Below are positions 45,404 to 53,262 of a stretch of DNA of 64,000 nt, piece by piece. Origin of the DNA: Acrocarpospora catenulata (lineage in GTDB: Bacteria > Actinomycetota > Actinomycetes > Streptosporangiales > Streptosporangiaceae); the NCBI RefSeq assembly GCF_018476525.1, contig NZ_JAHCST010000010.1, forward strand, positions 62,001-126,000, written 5' to 3'. How positions within the stretch are numbered: the stretch's first letter is position 1; each line of letters begins with the position of its first letter. The position numbers and the translations under genes were made by a program. The notes under the pieces are model-generated. The model did no database searches. It saw nothing but the letters and a program-made list of their open reading frames with translations, and was not told where the DNA came from.

Positions 45404-47170
45404 TCACTTTTTGTTCAAATATTCCGGCCAGCTGCCGTACGCGGTGATCTCGGTGGCCGCCGGGATCGCGTACGGCTCGCAGAGGAAGCCCTGCACCCGG
45501 CGGCCGTCGGACAGTTCGACCGTGCCGAGGCCGAGCGGGGGCGCGATCGTCACCAGCAGCCGCCCGAGCGCCTCCGGGGTGACCCGGTGCAGCTCCACCT
45601 CGATCGTGTCGCCGCCGGGGTCCCGTACCAGGCCGGGACGGTCCCCGAGGTCGTACATGCGGTAGACCGGCGCGGTCCGCGCCACCCCCGCGCTGACCGC
45701 GCCCCGCGCGGCCAGCTCCGGGTGGAGCGGCTGCCCCGTGCGGTGCGCCCCCACCACGGCCAGCAGCAGCCCGCGCTCCAGCCGGTACGGCGTGGCCCCC
45801 GCGTCGCCCCCCACCGACTCGTGGAAGGCGGTGGCCAAGCCCGCGAGCAGACCGTCGGAACCCGCGGGGGCCAGCAGGGTCACGCCGTGCGGTCTGCCCG
45901 CGGACGTCAGGCCGGCCGGGACCGCCACTCCGGCCAGGTCGAGCAGGTTGGCGAAGGTGGTGTACCGGCCGAGCGCGCTGTTGCGGCCGATCGGGTCCGC
46001 GGCCATCTCGGCCAGCGTGAACGTGGTGGGCACGGTCGGCACCAGCAGCGCGTCCATGGCCTGCCAGGCGGCCCGCGTCTCCATCCGCAGCCGTTGCAGC
46101 GCGTGCAGGCCCTGGAAGGTCGCCGCGCCGGTCACCCCGTCGGCGGTGGCCAGCACCTGGGCGGTCACCGGGTGCAGCGCCTCCGGATGGGCGTCGGTGA
46201 AGACCCCGAGCGCCGCCCTGCGCTCGGCCACCCACGGCCCTTCGTAGAGCAGCCGCCCGGCCGCCAGGAAGGGCTCCAGGTCCACCGGCACCAACTCGTG
46301 GCCCAACCCCGCCAGTCGCGCCACGGCCTTGGCGAACCCGGTTTTCGCCGGTTCGTCGCCCAGGAAGTCCGCGAGTTCAAGGTCGGGTACGCCCACCCGC
46401 AGGCGTTCCCGGTAGGCCGAGGTGGGGAGCTCACGGGACCACGGATCGTCTGGCTGGAAACCGGCGATTGTCGACAGGATCAGGGAAGCGTCGGGCACGT
46501 TCAGCGCGAACACGCTCGGGCAGTCGAGTGAGGCACAGGCGGGCACCACGCCCAGCGTGCTCACCAGGCCCCGGGACGGTTTCAGGCCCACCGTCCCGGT
46601 CAGCACCGCGGGCACCCTTCCTGACCCGGCCGTGTCCGTGCCGATCGAGAAGCTGACCAGGCCGGCGCTCACCGCCGCTCCCGACCCCGACGACGAACCC
46701 CCTGCCACCAGGCCCGGCACCAGCGGTGAGGCCACCGCGCCGTACGGGCTGCGGGAGCCGGAAAGACCGGTGGCGAACTGGTCCAGGTTGTTCTTGCCGA
46801 TCAGCACCGCGCCCGCGCGCAGCAGCCGGTCCACCAAGGGGGCGCTCACCGGCGGCTGGTAGGCGAAGGCCGGGCAGGCGGCCGTGGTCGCCATGCCGGC
46901 CACGTCGATGTTGTCCTTCACCGAGAACGGGATGCCGTACAGGGGGAGGCTGGGATCCCCTTCGCCGATCGAGGCGAGCGTTTCGGCTTCCGGGCGGAGG
47001 CTGATCCAGATCCCGTCGTCGCCGCGTTCCTTGATCCGGCGGTAGACCTCGGTGATCACGTCGTACGGGGTGAAGTGGCCGGCTCGGTAACCGGCGGCCA
47101 GTGCGGCGATCTGAAGGGTTCCGACGGGTTTCTTGGGGGTGGGGGCGCTGGGGTGCGGCTGGTCAGGCAA
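45404..47170 (-). CDS. atzF: Allophanate hydrolase
   Basis: The protein has 588 residues. The N-terminal amidase-signature domain has the Gly/Ser-rich stretch GGSSSGSGAAVSAGLVSFSIGTDTAGSGR, with the Ser-cisSer-Lys triad elements. The separate C-terminal domain (about 460-588) is typical of AtzF/DUR1-type allophanate hydrolases. It cleaves allophanate to ammonia and CO2. The isochorismatase-type gene directly upstream fits biuret hydrolysis as the supplier of allophanate; no urea carboxylase is here. Confidence 0.92.
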   Translation of the reverse strand: MPDQPHPSAPTPKKPVGTLQIAALAAGYRAGHFTPYDVITEVYRRIKERGDDGIWISLRPEAETLASIGEGDPSLPLYGIPFSVKDNIDVAGMATTAACPAFAYQPPVSAPLVDRLLRAGAVLIGKNNLDQFATGLSGSRSPYGAVASPLVPGLVAGGSSSGSGAAVSAGLVSFSIGTDTAGSGRVPAVLTGTVGLKPSRGLVSTLGVVPACASLDCPSVFALNVPDASLILSTIAGFQPDDPWSRELPTSAYRERLRVGVPDLELADFLGDEPAKTGFAKAVARLAGLGHELVPVDLEPFLAAGRLLYEGPWVAERRAALGVFTDAHPEALHPVTAQVLATADGVTGAATFQGLHALQRLRMETRAAWQAMDALLVPTVPTTFTLAEMAADPIGRNSALGRYTTFANLLDLAGVAVPAGLTSAGRPHGVTLLAPAGSDGLLAGLATAFHESVGGDAGATPYRLERGLLLAVVGAHRTGQPLHPELAARGAVSAGVARTAPVYRMYDLGDRPGLVRDPGGDTIEVELHRVTPEALGRLLVTIAPPLGLGTVELSDGRRVQGFLCEPYAIPAATEITAYGSWPEYLNKK

Positions 47171-47215
47171 GAGACTCCTTAGGGCCGTGGGCTGGTCTTG
47201 GGGGAGGGTTCCTCG

Positions 47216-47905
47216 TCAATAGGCTCCCAGGGCCTTGAGCAGGGCTTCGCTGGGGGCTATGGCGCCGAACACGCCGCCCTGCATGGTCACCATCTTCAAG
47301 GCGGCCAGGTGGTTGCCGTGGTCGGTGGCGCCGGTGCAGTCGGTGAGCAGCAGGCACTCGTAGCCGCGGTCGTTGGCGTCGCGCATCGTGGTGTGTACGC
47401 AGACGTCGGTGGTGATGCCGGTCAGGATCAGGTGGGTGATGCCGCGGGTGCGTAGCAGCAGGTCCAGGTCGGTGGCGTAGAAGGAGCCCTTGCCCGGCTT
47501 ATCGATGATCAGTTCGCCGTCCAGGGGTGCTACTTCCGGGACGATCTGCCAGCCGGGTTCGCCGCGGACCAGGATGCGGCCCTGGGGGCCCGGGTCGCCG
47601 ATGCCGGCGCCGATCTTCTTGGAGCGCCAGAGTTTGTTGGGCGGGCAGTCGGCGAGGTCCGGGCGGTGGCCTTCGCGGGTGTGGATGATCGTGAAGCCGC
47701 GGTCGCGCATGGCGGTCAGGACTCGGGCGGTGGGTTCCAGGCCGGCCCTGGTGAGGGCGAGGTCATAGCCCATCGTGTCCACGTAACCACCCGGGCCGCA
47801 GAAATCCACCTGCCAGTCAACGCAGATCAGGGCCGTCCGTGCGGGGTCGATCTCCCCGTCGTACGGCCAGTCGTAAGGCTCAGCCCCAACAACCGGAAAT
47901 TTCAC
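47216..47905 (-). CDS. Isochorismatase-family amidohydrolase, probable biuret hydrolase
   Basis: The protein has 229 residues from GTG 47905 (GGGAG 6 nt upstream). The cysteine-hydrolase triad is Asp in LICVDWQVDF, Lys in IDKPGKGSFYAT and Cys in TDVCVHTT, with the cis-peptide GITT before it. The neighbouring allophanate hydrolase gene makes biuret to allophanate the best-fitting reaction. A ureidoacrylate-type hydrolase is the alternative. Confidence 0.82.
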   Translation of the reverse strand: MKFPVVGAEPYDWPYDGEIDPARTALICVDWQVDFCGPGGYVDTMGYDLALTRAGLEPTARVLTAMRDRGFTIIHTREGHRPDLADCPPNKLWRSKKIGAGIGDPGPQGRILVRGEPGWQIVPEVAPLDGELIIDKPGKGSFYATDLDLLLRTRGITHLILTGITTDVCVHTTMRDANDRGYECLLLTDCTGATDHGNHLAALKMVTMQGGVFGAIAPSEALLKALGAY

Positions 47906-48007
47906 GACACGCTCCCTGGATGGGCGATGACCCTCATTTTCGGTCCTCCGTCGATTGTCGACAAAACCCGGATAAAAGAAAACCGGGGTTCCGGGACCGA
48001 CCGGCTC

Positions 48008-48097
48008 CGGAACCCCGACCGACCCCGGAACCCCGCCTCGGAACCCCGACTGCGCCCGGAATCCCGCTCCGGAACCCCGACTGCGCCCGGAATCCCG
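48008..48097. repeat. Minisatellite of CGGAACCCCG units
   Basis: CGGAACCCCG occurs at 48008, 48026, 48039 and 48070. The last two belong to a 28-bp unit repeated exactly (48039-48066 and 48070-48097). An inverted copy CGGGGTTCCGG starts near 47984, so hairpins can form. The 47906-48300 stretch holds no convincing gene. Confidence 0.8.
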
Positions 48098-48408
48098 TGG
48101 CTGTGCTCCGGCGTCGGCACCCGTCGCCGGAGCACACACCGCATCCGCCGTACGTGCCCGCGTGTCGGCAGACGTGGGAATCTGCGGGGACTCCCACAGG
48201 AGCCCCATCTGGTCGGCCAGGGGCATGACATCACCTCATCCGAGGCCGTTCCCTGGACCCGCACAGTAGAGTCGCCGCATTTCCCCTCACTCCAGACAGA
48301 GTTAATTCCGTGTGGCCAACCCCTCACCACTGACCCTCGCCCCGGCCGAGCAGCCCCTTCCTCAGACGCTCAGGCTTGATTGCCGTGGTCATCCCACCAA
48401 CTCGGCTA

Positions 48409-48600
48409 CCGGTAGGTCCCACCCACCCCATCTGACCCTCTCGGGTCCGGGCCCGGCTCCGCCGGGCCGGATGGTTGCCGTGAAACTCCCACCCACCCAG
48501 CCCGTTATAACCTTCGGTCGGGCCCGGCTCCGCCGGGTGGTCGGTTGCCCGTGGAACCCCCACCCTTCGGTCGCGGACCAGGCCCCGCCAGGACGGTCGA
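48409..48600. repeat. REP-like intergenic repeats, copies B-D
   Basis: Three neighbouring units share TCCCACCCACCC, then a TTCGGTCG or CTCTCGGG arm, then CCCGGC-TCC-GCCGGG hairpins at 48452-48466 and 48523-48537; the third (48557-48600) is diverged. 48509-48537 matches copy A at 6307-6335. They lie just left of the TnpB element. Confidence 0.7.
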
Positions 48601-48737
48601 CCACCACGTGCCCCGCGGCTGCGGGGTTCTGGCTCATTGGGCTTTGGTTGGGGGCGGTTGTCGTTGGGAGGGTGGGGTTGGCTGGAAACTTTGGTGGGGT
48701 TGTGATCGTTTGATCGAGTCATTGAAGGCCGCAGACC

Positions 48738-48753
48738 CCGTCCTTCAGGGCGG
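48738..48753 (+). repeat. Left-end hairpin of the TnpB element
   Basis: A six-pair stem with one G-T pair and a TTCA loop. The same loop occurs in the right-end hairpin. Confidence 0.8.
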
Positions 48754-48777
48754 AGATAGGCCGGAACAGCGCATACA

Positions 48778-48803
48778 TAACACGATCGTTCCGTATCGTG
48801 TTA
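48778..48803. promoter_or_regulatory. 9-bp inverted repeat just before tnpB start
   Basis: TAACACGAT (48778-48786) and ATCGTGTTA (48795-48803) are perfect inverted copies ending 3 nt before the ATG, where a ribosome site would be expected. No Shine-Dalgarno is visible. An operator or RNA hairpin limiting tnpB expression is likely. Confidence 0.55.
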
Positions 48804-48806
48804 AGC

Positions 48807-49922
48807 ATGTCCCAGATCGTGAAGCGGGCCTACAAGTACCGCTTCCACCCGACCCCCGAGCAGGCCGACTTGCTGAGTCGGACCTTCGGGTGTGTCCGGC
48901 TGGTCTGGAACAAAGCACTCGCCGAGCGGAACCGCCGCCACAAGGACGACGGCGTCTCGACCTCGTACGTGGACACCGCGAAGTGGCTCACGGTGTGGAA
49001 ACAGGACCCCGAGCTGGAGTTCCTGTCCGAGGTGTCGAACGTCCCGTTGCAGCAGACGCTCCGAGCACAGCAGGTGGCGTTCAACAACTTCTTCGCCAAA
49101 CGGGCGCGGTATCCCCGGTTCAAGTCCAAGCACAAGTCGCGGGCGTCGGCGACGTTCCAGAACAATGCCTTCTCCTTCCGGAATGGCGTGTTGAAGCTGG
49201 CGAAGATGGACGCGCCGCTGAACATCGTGTGGTCGCGACCTCTGCCCGAGGGCGCGGAGCCGTCCACGGTCACGGTGAGCAAGGACGCGGCGGGACGTTG
49301 GTTCGTCTCGATCCTGGTGGAAGAGAAGATCACGCCGTTGTCTCCGGCCGAGCGGTCGGCGGGGATCGATGCGGGCCTGGATCACCTCCTGACCCTCTCG
49401 ACCGGGGAGAAGATCACCAACCCGCGTCACGAGCGGGCCGACCGCAAGCGCCTGGCCAAAGCGCAACGGGAGTTGTCCCGCAAGGCCAAGGGCTCGGTCA
49501 ACCGGGCCAAGGCCAGGGTCAAGGTCGCCCGCGCGCACGCGCGGATCACCGACCGGAGAAGGGACTTCCTGCACAAGGTCACCACTCGATTGGTGCGCGA
49601 GAACCAAACGCTCGCGATCGAGGACCTGACCGTGCGGAACCTGGTCAAGAACCACTCGCTTGCCCGAGCCGTCTCCGACGCGAGCTGGCGGGAACTCCGC
49701 TCGATGCTGGAGTACAAGACCGCCTGGTACGGGCGGGAACTTCTGGTCGTGGACCGCTGGTTCCCCTCCAGCAAGCTGTGTTCGGCACGAGGGTGCGGAC
49801 ATGTCAGCGAGTCGATGCCCCTGCGTGTGCGGGCCTGGACCTGCCCGGTCTGCGGAGCGTCCCACGATCGAGACGTGAACGCCGCGAGGAACATCCTGGC
49901 CGCCGGGCTGGCGGACAGGTAA
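48807..49922 (+). CDS. tnpB: TnpB RNA-guided nuclease of IS200/IS605 family
   Basis: The protein has 371 residues from ATG 48807 (a GTG three codons earlier is possible). It is full length: N-terminal HTH/REC-like part with YKYRFHPTPEQ; RuvC-I Asp in GIDAGLDHLL; RuvC-II Glu in LAIEDLTVRNL; RuvC-III Asp in CGASHDRDVNAARNIL. The zinc ribbon has CxxxxC (CSARGC, one residue wider than CxxC) and CPVC. All three catalytic acids remain, so nuclease activity is possible. TnpB cuts DNA next to a TAM using RNA from the element's right end. Confidence 0.95.
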   Translation: MSQIVKRAYKYRFHPTPEQADLLSRTFGCVRLVWNKALAERNRRHKDDGVSTSYVDTAKWLTVWKQDPELEFLSEVSNVPLQQTLRAQQVAFNNFFAKRARYPRFKSKHKSRASATFQNNAFSFRNGVLKLAKMDAPLNIVWSRPLPEGAEPSTVTVSKDAAGRWFVSILVEEKITPLSPAERSAGIDAGLDHLLTLSTGEKITNPRHERADRKRLAKAQRELSRKAKGSVNRAKARVKVARAHARITDRRRDFLHKVTTRLVRENQTLAIEDLTVRNLVKNHSLARAVSDASWRELRSMLEYKTAWYGRELLVVDRWFPSSKLCSARGCGHVSESMPLRVRAWTCPVCGASHDRDVNAARNILAAGLADR

Positions 49923-50044
49923 AACGCCTGCGGAGGGCTGGTAAGACCGGCCCCGGAGTCTTCCGGGCAGGCACGGCCCGATGAAACAGGAACCCCCAGG
50001 GGTGACCCGGGAATCCCCTCCCTTCAGGGAGGGGAGGAGGTCAA
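49850..50044 (+). ncRNA. Candidate omega/reRNA of the TnpB element
   Basis: By analogy with ISDra2 and other TnpB elements, the guide RNA covers the tnpB 3' end and the right-end hairpin, with the guide taken from flanking DNA. The GC-rich 120 nt after tnpB (49923-50044) carry further pairings such as GGAACCCCCAGGGGTGACC. The extent is inferred. Confidence 0.4.
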
Positions 50045-50077
50045 CGATAATCGTCGCTGACGTCGCGAGCCGGGCTG

Positions 50078-52339
50078 GTGGGCATGTGGGCAGTGGTGTG
50101 GCGGATTGTTCAGGTTGTGGCGGGGGCCGCGATCACGCTGGTTCTTGTGCCGATCGCGGTCAATGCGGGGACCGGCGGGGAGCTGCCTGATTTGCTCAAG
50201 CCGGTCGAGCCGTACCTGTGGCAGCTGGTCGGTGGTTCGGTGCTCGTTTTCGTCGCGCCTGCCGTTGTCAACGAGATCCGGGAGCATCGACGTCGTATTC
50301 GGCCCCGGCTCCTTGGCGCGCGGATCACCGAGAGTGACCGTTCCCGGGCGATCGCCATCATTTCCGGATATGTCCGGGAAAGGTTGGATCAGTCGTTGGG
50401 GCATCTCGCCCGGGTGCAGCTCGAACTGAGCACGGCGTCTGGGCTGGTCAACCCGCCGAGGTCGTACTACGTCACCCAGGATGCCATCACCTGGCAACCC
50501 GCCCCGGACGCCACCGTCGCCGAAATCTACGACGAACTCGACGAATCCGTCCTGATCCTCGGCGCGCCCGGCGCAGGCAAAACGACCATGCTGCTGGAAC
50601 TGGCTGAGGCCCTGCTGACCAAGGCGGCGGACCCGGCCCAGCCCATCCCGGTCCTGATCGAGCTGGCCACCTGGTCCCAGTCGGGCAAACGTCAGGGGTT
50701 CCTGCGGCTCGGCCCCCGTGCCGCCCCCGAGGCCATCCACGACTGGCTGCTCGCCCAGATCGACCGCACCTACGGCATCGGCACAGCGGTAGGCGCCACC
50801 TGGCTGGCCGAGGACAAGCTGGTGCTCCTCCTGGACGGCTTCGACGAGGTCAACCCCGACCTGCGCCGCCAGTGCGCCCGCCTGATCAACGAGCTCCAGC
50901 GGAAGCACCCCCGCCTCCGGCTGGTGGTCGGCAGCCGCTTCGCCGAGTACGAAGACCTGCCGGGCGACCTCCGCCTCCAGCTCCGCGGCGCGGTGGAGAT
51001 CCGCCCACTCACCCGGGACGGGGTGCTCGACTACCTCGCCCAGGCGGGCCACGGACTGACCGGCCTGCGGACGGCCGTCACCGAGGATCCGGAACTGCTC
51101 GAACTGATCACCGCCCCCTTCTGGCTGCACGTGGCCGGCGTGGCCTTCCGCGACACCGGCCAACGCCGCGGGTCTGACCAGGACGAGACGGTGGAACGCC
51201 GCCGCCTGCTGGACACCTTCGTGGACCAGCTGCTGACACGGAAACGCGGCCTCGGCCGGACCTACCCCCGCCGGGCGGTCCTGGCCTGGCTGGGCCTGCT
51301 GGCTCGGACGATTCTTCGCGGGCGCGACACCGTGTTACCCGGCCGCCGTGCCATCCCCATCGTGACCTGGACCGGCGAGCTGTCGCGCGCCAGGTCCCGA
51401 GCCCTGCTGACCTGGGCCGTGCCGATCGGCGCCCTGCTGATGGTGGCAGGTGCCACGCTGTCCGCCGGCAGGCACGTCGACGCGTACGCGGTGGCGAACC
51501 TGGTCCTCTGGCCGATGATCCCGCTGGTGGCCTTCCTGTACATCGCCGGCCGTGACGTGGGGTCCGCCGGGCTGTGCCGCCGGGACCGGATCGTGGTCCT
51601 GGCGTGGGGAATCGCCATGGGGTCGATCTGCTGTCTGGCCGTGCTCCTGGTCAGAGCGCCCCTGGCCGAAGGTCTGCCGGGACTGGCCCCCTACCTGGTC
51701 CTCGCGCTGCCCTGGGTGCTGATGGCTGCACTCATCGCCCGGATCTACAGCGGGGACGCGGTCGTCCTGGCTCTCGTCGCCGGAATGGCGATCTTCGTCA
51801 CCGGACTTGTCTGGTTCTTCGGCCCCTACTCCACCCGGGACGTCACGGTCGTGACAGGGAGCGCGCTCATCGCGGTGGTAGTGACCATGGTGCTGGTGGG
51901 GTTGCTCATGGTGCTGTTGGAGCAGACGGCCGAGTCGGAGCTCGACCTGGACCCGCAGGCTCCCCGGCTGGTCTGGCTCTGGGTGGCGGTCAGCGCCGGG
52001 CTCACCCTGACCGGCTGTCTGCTGGTGACCGCACTCGACCGGCTCCCGGCCGTGTTCGACGTCAGAGCCGTGGTCCTGGCCCTCGCGGGGACCTTCCATG
52101 GTTTCCTGCTCGGCTTCACGGCCGTGCTCGTGGTGACGACCTGGTGGCTCAACCGGTGGCTGATGGCGTCCTTCCGCCAGCTGCCCTGGCGCCTGACCGC
52201 CTTCCTGGAGTACGCCGCCGACCAGGGCCTGCTCCAGCGGGTGGGCCGTGACTACCGCTTCCCCCACCTGATCATCACCCAGTATTTCGCCACCTTCACC
52301 GACAGCGACCCTCAGAGCGACGCGGCCACCCGCCCGTAG
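50078..52339 (+). CDS. Membrane-bound NACHT NTPase
   Basis: The protein has 753 residues. Two N-terminal hydrophobic helices (about 4-25 and 48-66) are followed by a linker and a NACHT domain with Walker A GAPGAGKT (162-169), Walker B LVLLLDGFDEV (Asp253 and following), VVGSRFAEY sensor and winged-helix part. The C-terminal half has about eight membrane helices (430-720). Soluble bacterial NACHT proteins include anti-phage systems; this polytopic type is common in actinomycetes, with unknown function. The start is GTG 50078 or ATG 50084, without a good ribosome site. The frame opens at 50051, only about 6 bp past the TnpB element, so promoter or N-terminus may have been altered by insertion. 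The 3' end overlaps the nucleoside hydrolase gene by 28 bp. Confidence 0.85.
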   Translation: MGMWAVVWRIVQVVAGAAITLVLVPIAVNAGTGGELPDLLKPVEPYLWQLVGGSVLVFVAPAVVNEIREHRRRIRPRLLGARITESDRSRAIAIISGYVRERLDQSLGHLARVQLELSTASGLVNPPRSYYVTQDAITWQPAPDATVAEIYDELDESVLILGAPGAGKTTMLLELAEALLTKAADPAQPIPVLIELATWSQSGKRQGFLRLGPRAAPEAIHDWLLAQIDRTYGIGTAVGATWLAEDKLVLLLDGFDEVNPDLRRQCARLINELQRKHPRLRLVVGSRFAEYEDLPGDLRLQLRGAVEIRPLTRDGVLDYLAQAGHGLTGLRTAVTEDPELLELITAPFWLHVAGVAFRDTGQRRGSDQDETVERRRLLDTFVDQLLTRKRGLGRTYPRRAVLAWLGLLARTILRGRDTVLPGRRAIPIVTWTGELSRARSRALLTWAVPIGALLMVAGATLSAGRHVDAYAVANLVLWPMIPLVAFLYIAGRDVGSAGLCRRDRIVVLAWGIAMGSICCLAVLLVRAPLAEGLPGLAPYLVLALPWVLMAALIARIYSGDAVVLALVAGMAIFVTGLVWFFGPYSTRDVTVVTGSALIAVVVTMVLVGLLMVLLEQTAESELDLDPQAPRLVWLWVAVSAGLTLTGCLLVTALDRLPAVFDVRAVVLALAGTFHGFLLGFTAVLVVTTWWLNRWLMASFRQLPWRLTAFLEYAADQGLLQRVGRDYRFPHLIITQYFATFTDSDPQSDAATRP

Positions 52340-53241
52340 GCGTCCATCGCCAGGTCCCAGAAGCGCTCGACGTCGATGGCTGTCCCGACCTTGGCGTTGG
52401 GCGTACGCCCCTGGAGCTCGAAGTCGACCACCGTCATGCCCGACGTGAACCGCCCGGCCGTCTCGACGTCCACCCAGGCGGGCCGGAACTCGATCAGCGA
52501 CGGATCCGCCAGGTAGGCCAGCGCACAGGCGTCGTGGATGGCAGGCCCCTCGCTGGCGGTCACCATGCCATAGAAGGTGGCGCAGGGGATCAGCAACTCG
52601 CTGCCCAACCGCCCCAGGGCGCGCATGCGTTCCACTATCGGTCCGGTCGCCTGGGCGGTGGTGCTCACGTCCAGGCCGATCTGGGTGACCGTCCACCCGG
52701 CGCCGAAGACGACGGCCGCGGCCTCCGGGTCGGCGGCGATGTTGAACTCGGCGGCCGGGGTGCGGTTGCCCCGGGTGAACGTGCCGCCCAGGATGGTGAA
52801 CTCCGCCACCCAGTCCACGATCCGGGGTTCCTTCAGGACCGCCAGCGCGATGTTGGTCAGCGGCCCGATCGCCACCAGGGACACCTCGCCAGGCTGAGCC
52901 CGCAGGGTGTCGATGATGAAGTCGCAGGCGTGGCCGTCCGCGAGGGGCAGCGTGGGCTCCGGCAGCACCGCCTCGCCCAGCCCGGTCTCCCCGTGCACGT
53001 GGGCCGCCTCGATCGCGCTGCGCACCATCGCCCCGGCCGCCCCGGCGGTCACCGGAACGCCGGGAAAGCCCAGGAACTCCCGTAGCCGCAGCGCGTTGGC
53101 GGTGGTGTGGGCCAGCGAGACGTTCCCGCCCACGGTGGTGATGCCCAGGATGTCCAGGGCGGGGCTGCCGTGCGCGAGCGTGATCGCCAGCGCGTCGTCA
53201 ATGCCGGGATCACAGTCGATGACGATCTTTTTCGGTGCCAC
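52312..53241 (-). CDS. Inosine-uridine preferring nucleoside hydrolase
   Basis: The protein has 309 residues, normal for the family. The calcium-binding motif DCDPGIDDALA is at residues 9-19, with the late FNIAADPEAA and the HDACALAYL (His-Asp) segment for metal and leaving-group contacts. It hydrolyses ribonucleosides to base and ribose in the cytosol. Substrate range cannot be told. It is downstream of the CysS-like gene by 21 bp on the same strand. Confidence 0.94.
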   Translation of the reverse strand: MAPKKIVIDCDPGIDDALAITLAHGSPALDILGITTVGGNVSLAHTTANALRLREFLGFPGVPVTAGAAGAMVRSAIEAAHVHGETGLGEAVLPEPTLPLADGHACDFIIDTLRAQPGEVSLVAIGPLTNIALAVLKEPRIVDWVAEFTILGGTFTRGNRTPAAEFNIAADPEAAAVVFGAGWTVTQIGLDVSTTAQATGPIVERMRALGRLGSELLIPCATFYGMVTASEGPAIHDACALAYLADPSLIEFRPAWVDVETAGRFTSGMTVVDFELQGRTPNAKVGTAIDVERFWDLAMDAYGRVAASL

Positions 53242-53262
53242 GCATCGGAGCTTAGCGCCTGG

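Larger units (their letters stand above)
48715..50044 (+). mobile_element. IS1341-type (IS200/IS605 family) element, TnpB only
   Basis: The left end has a hairpin CCGTCC-TTCA-GGGCGG (48738-48753) and the right end CCCCTCCC-TTCA-GGGAGGGG (50015-50034) followed by AGGAGGTCAACG. These are the typical subterminal hairpins of tnpB elements. No tnpA is present. Boundaries are approximate. TTGAT lies at 48710-48714 immediately left, the same as the ISDra2 target/TAM sequence. Confidence 0.85.
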
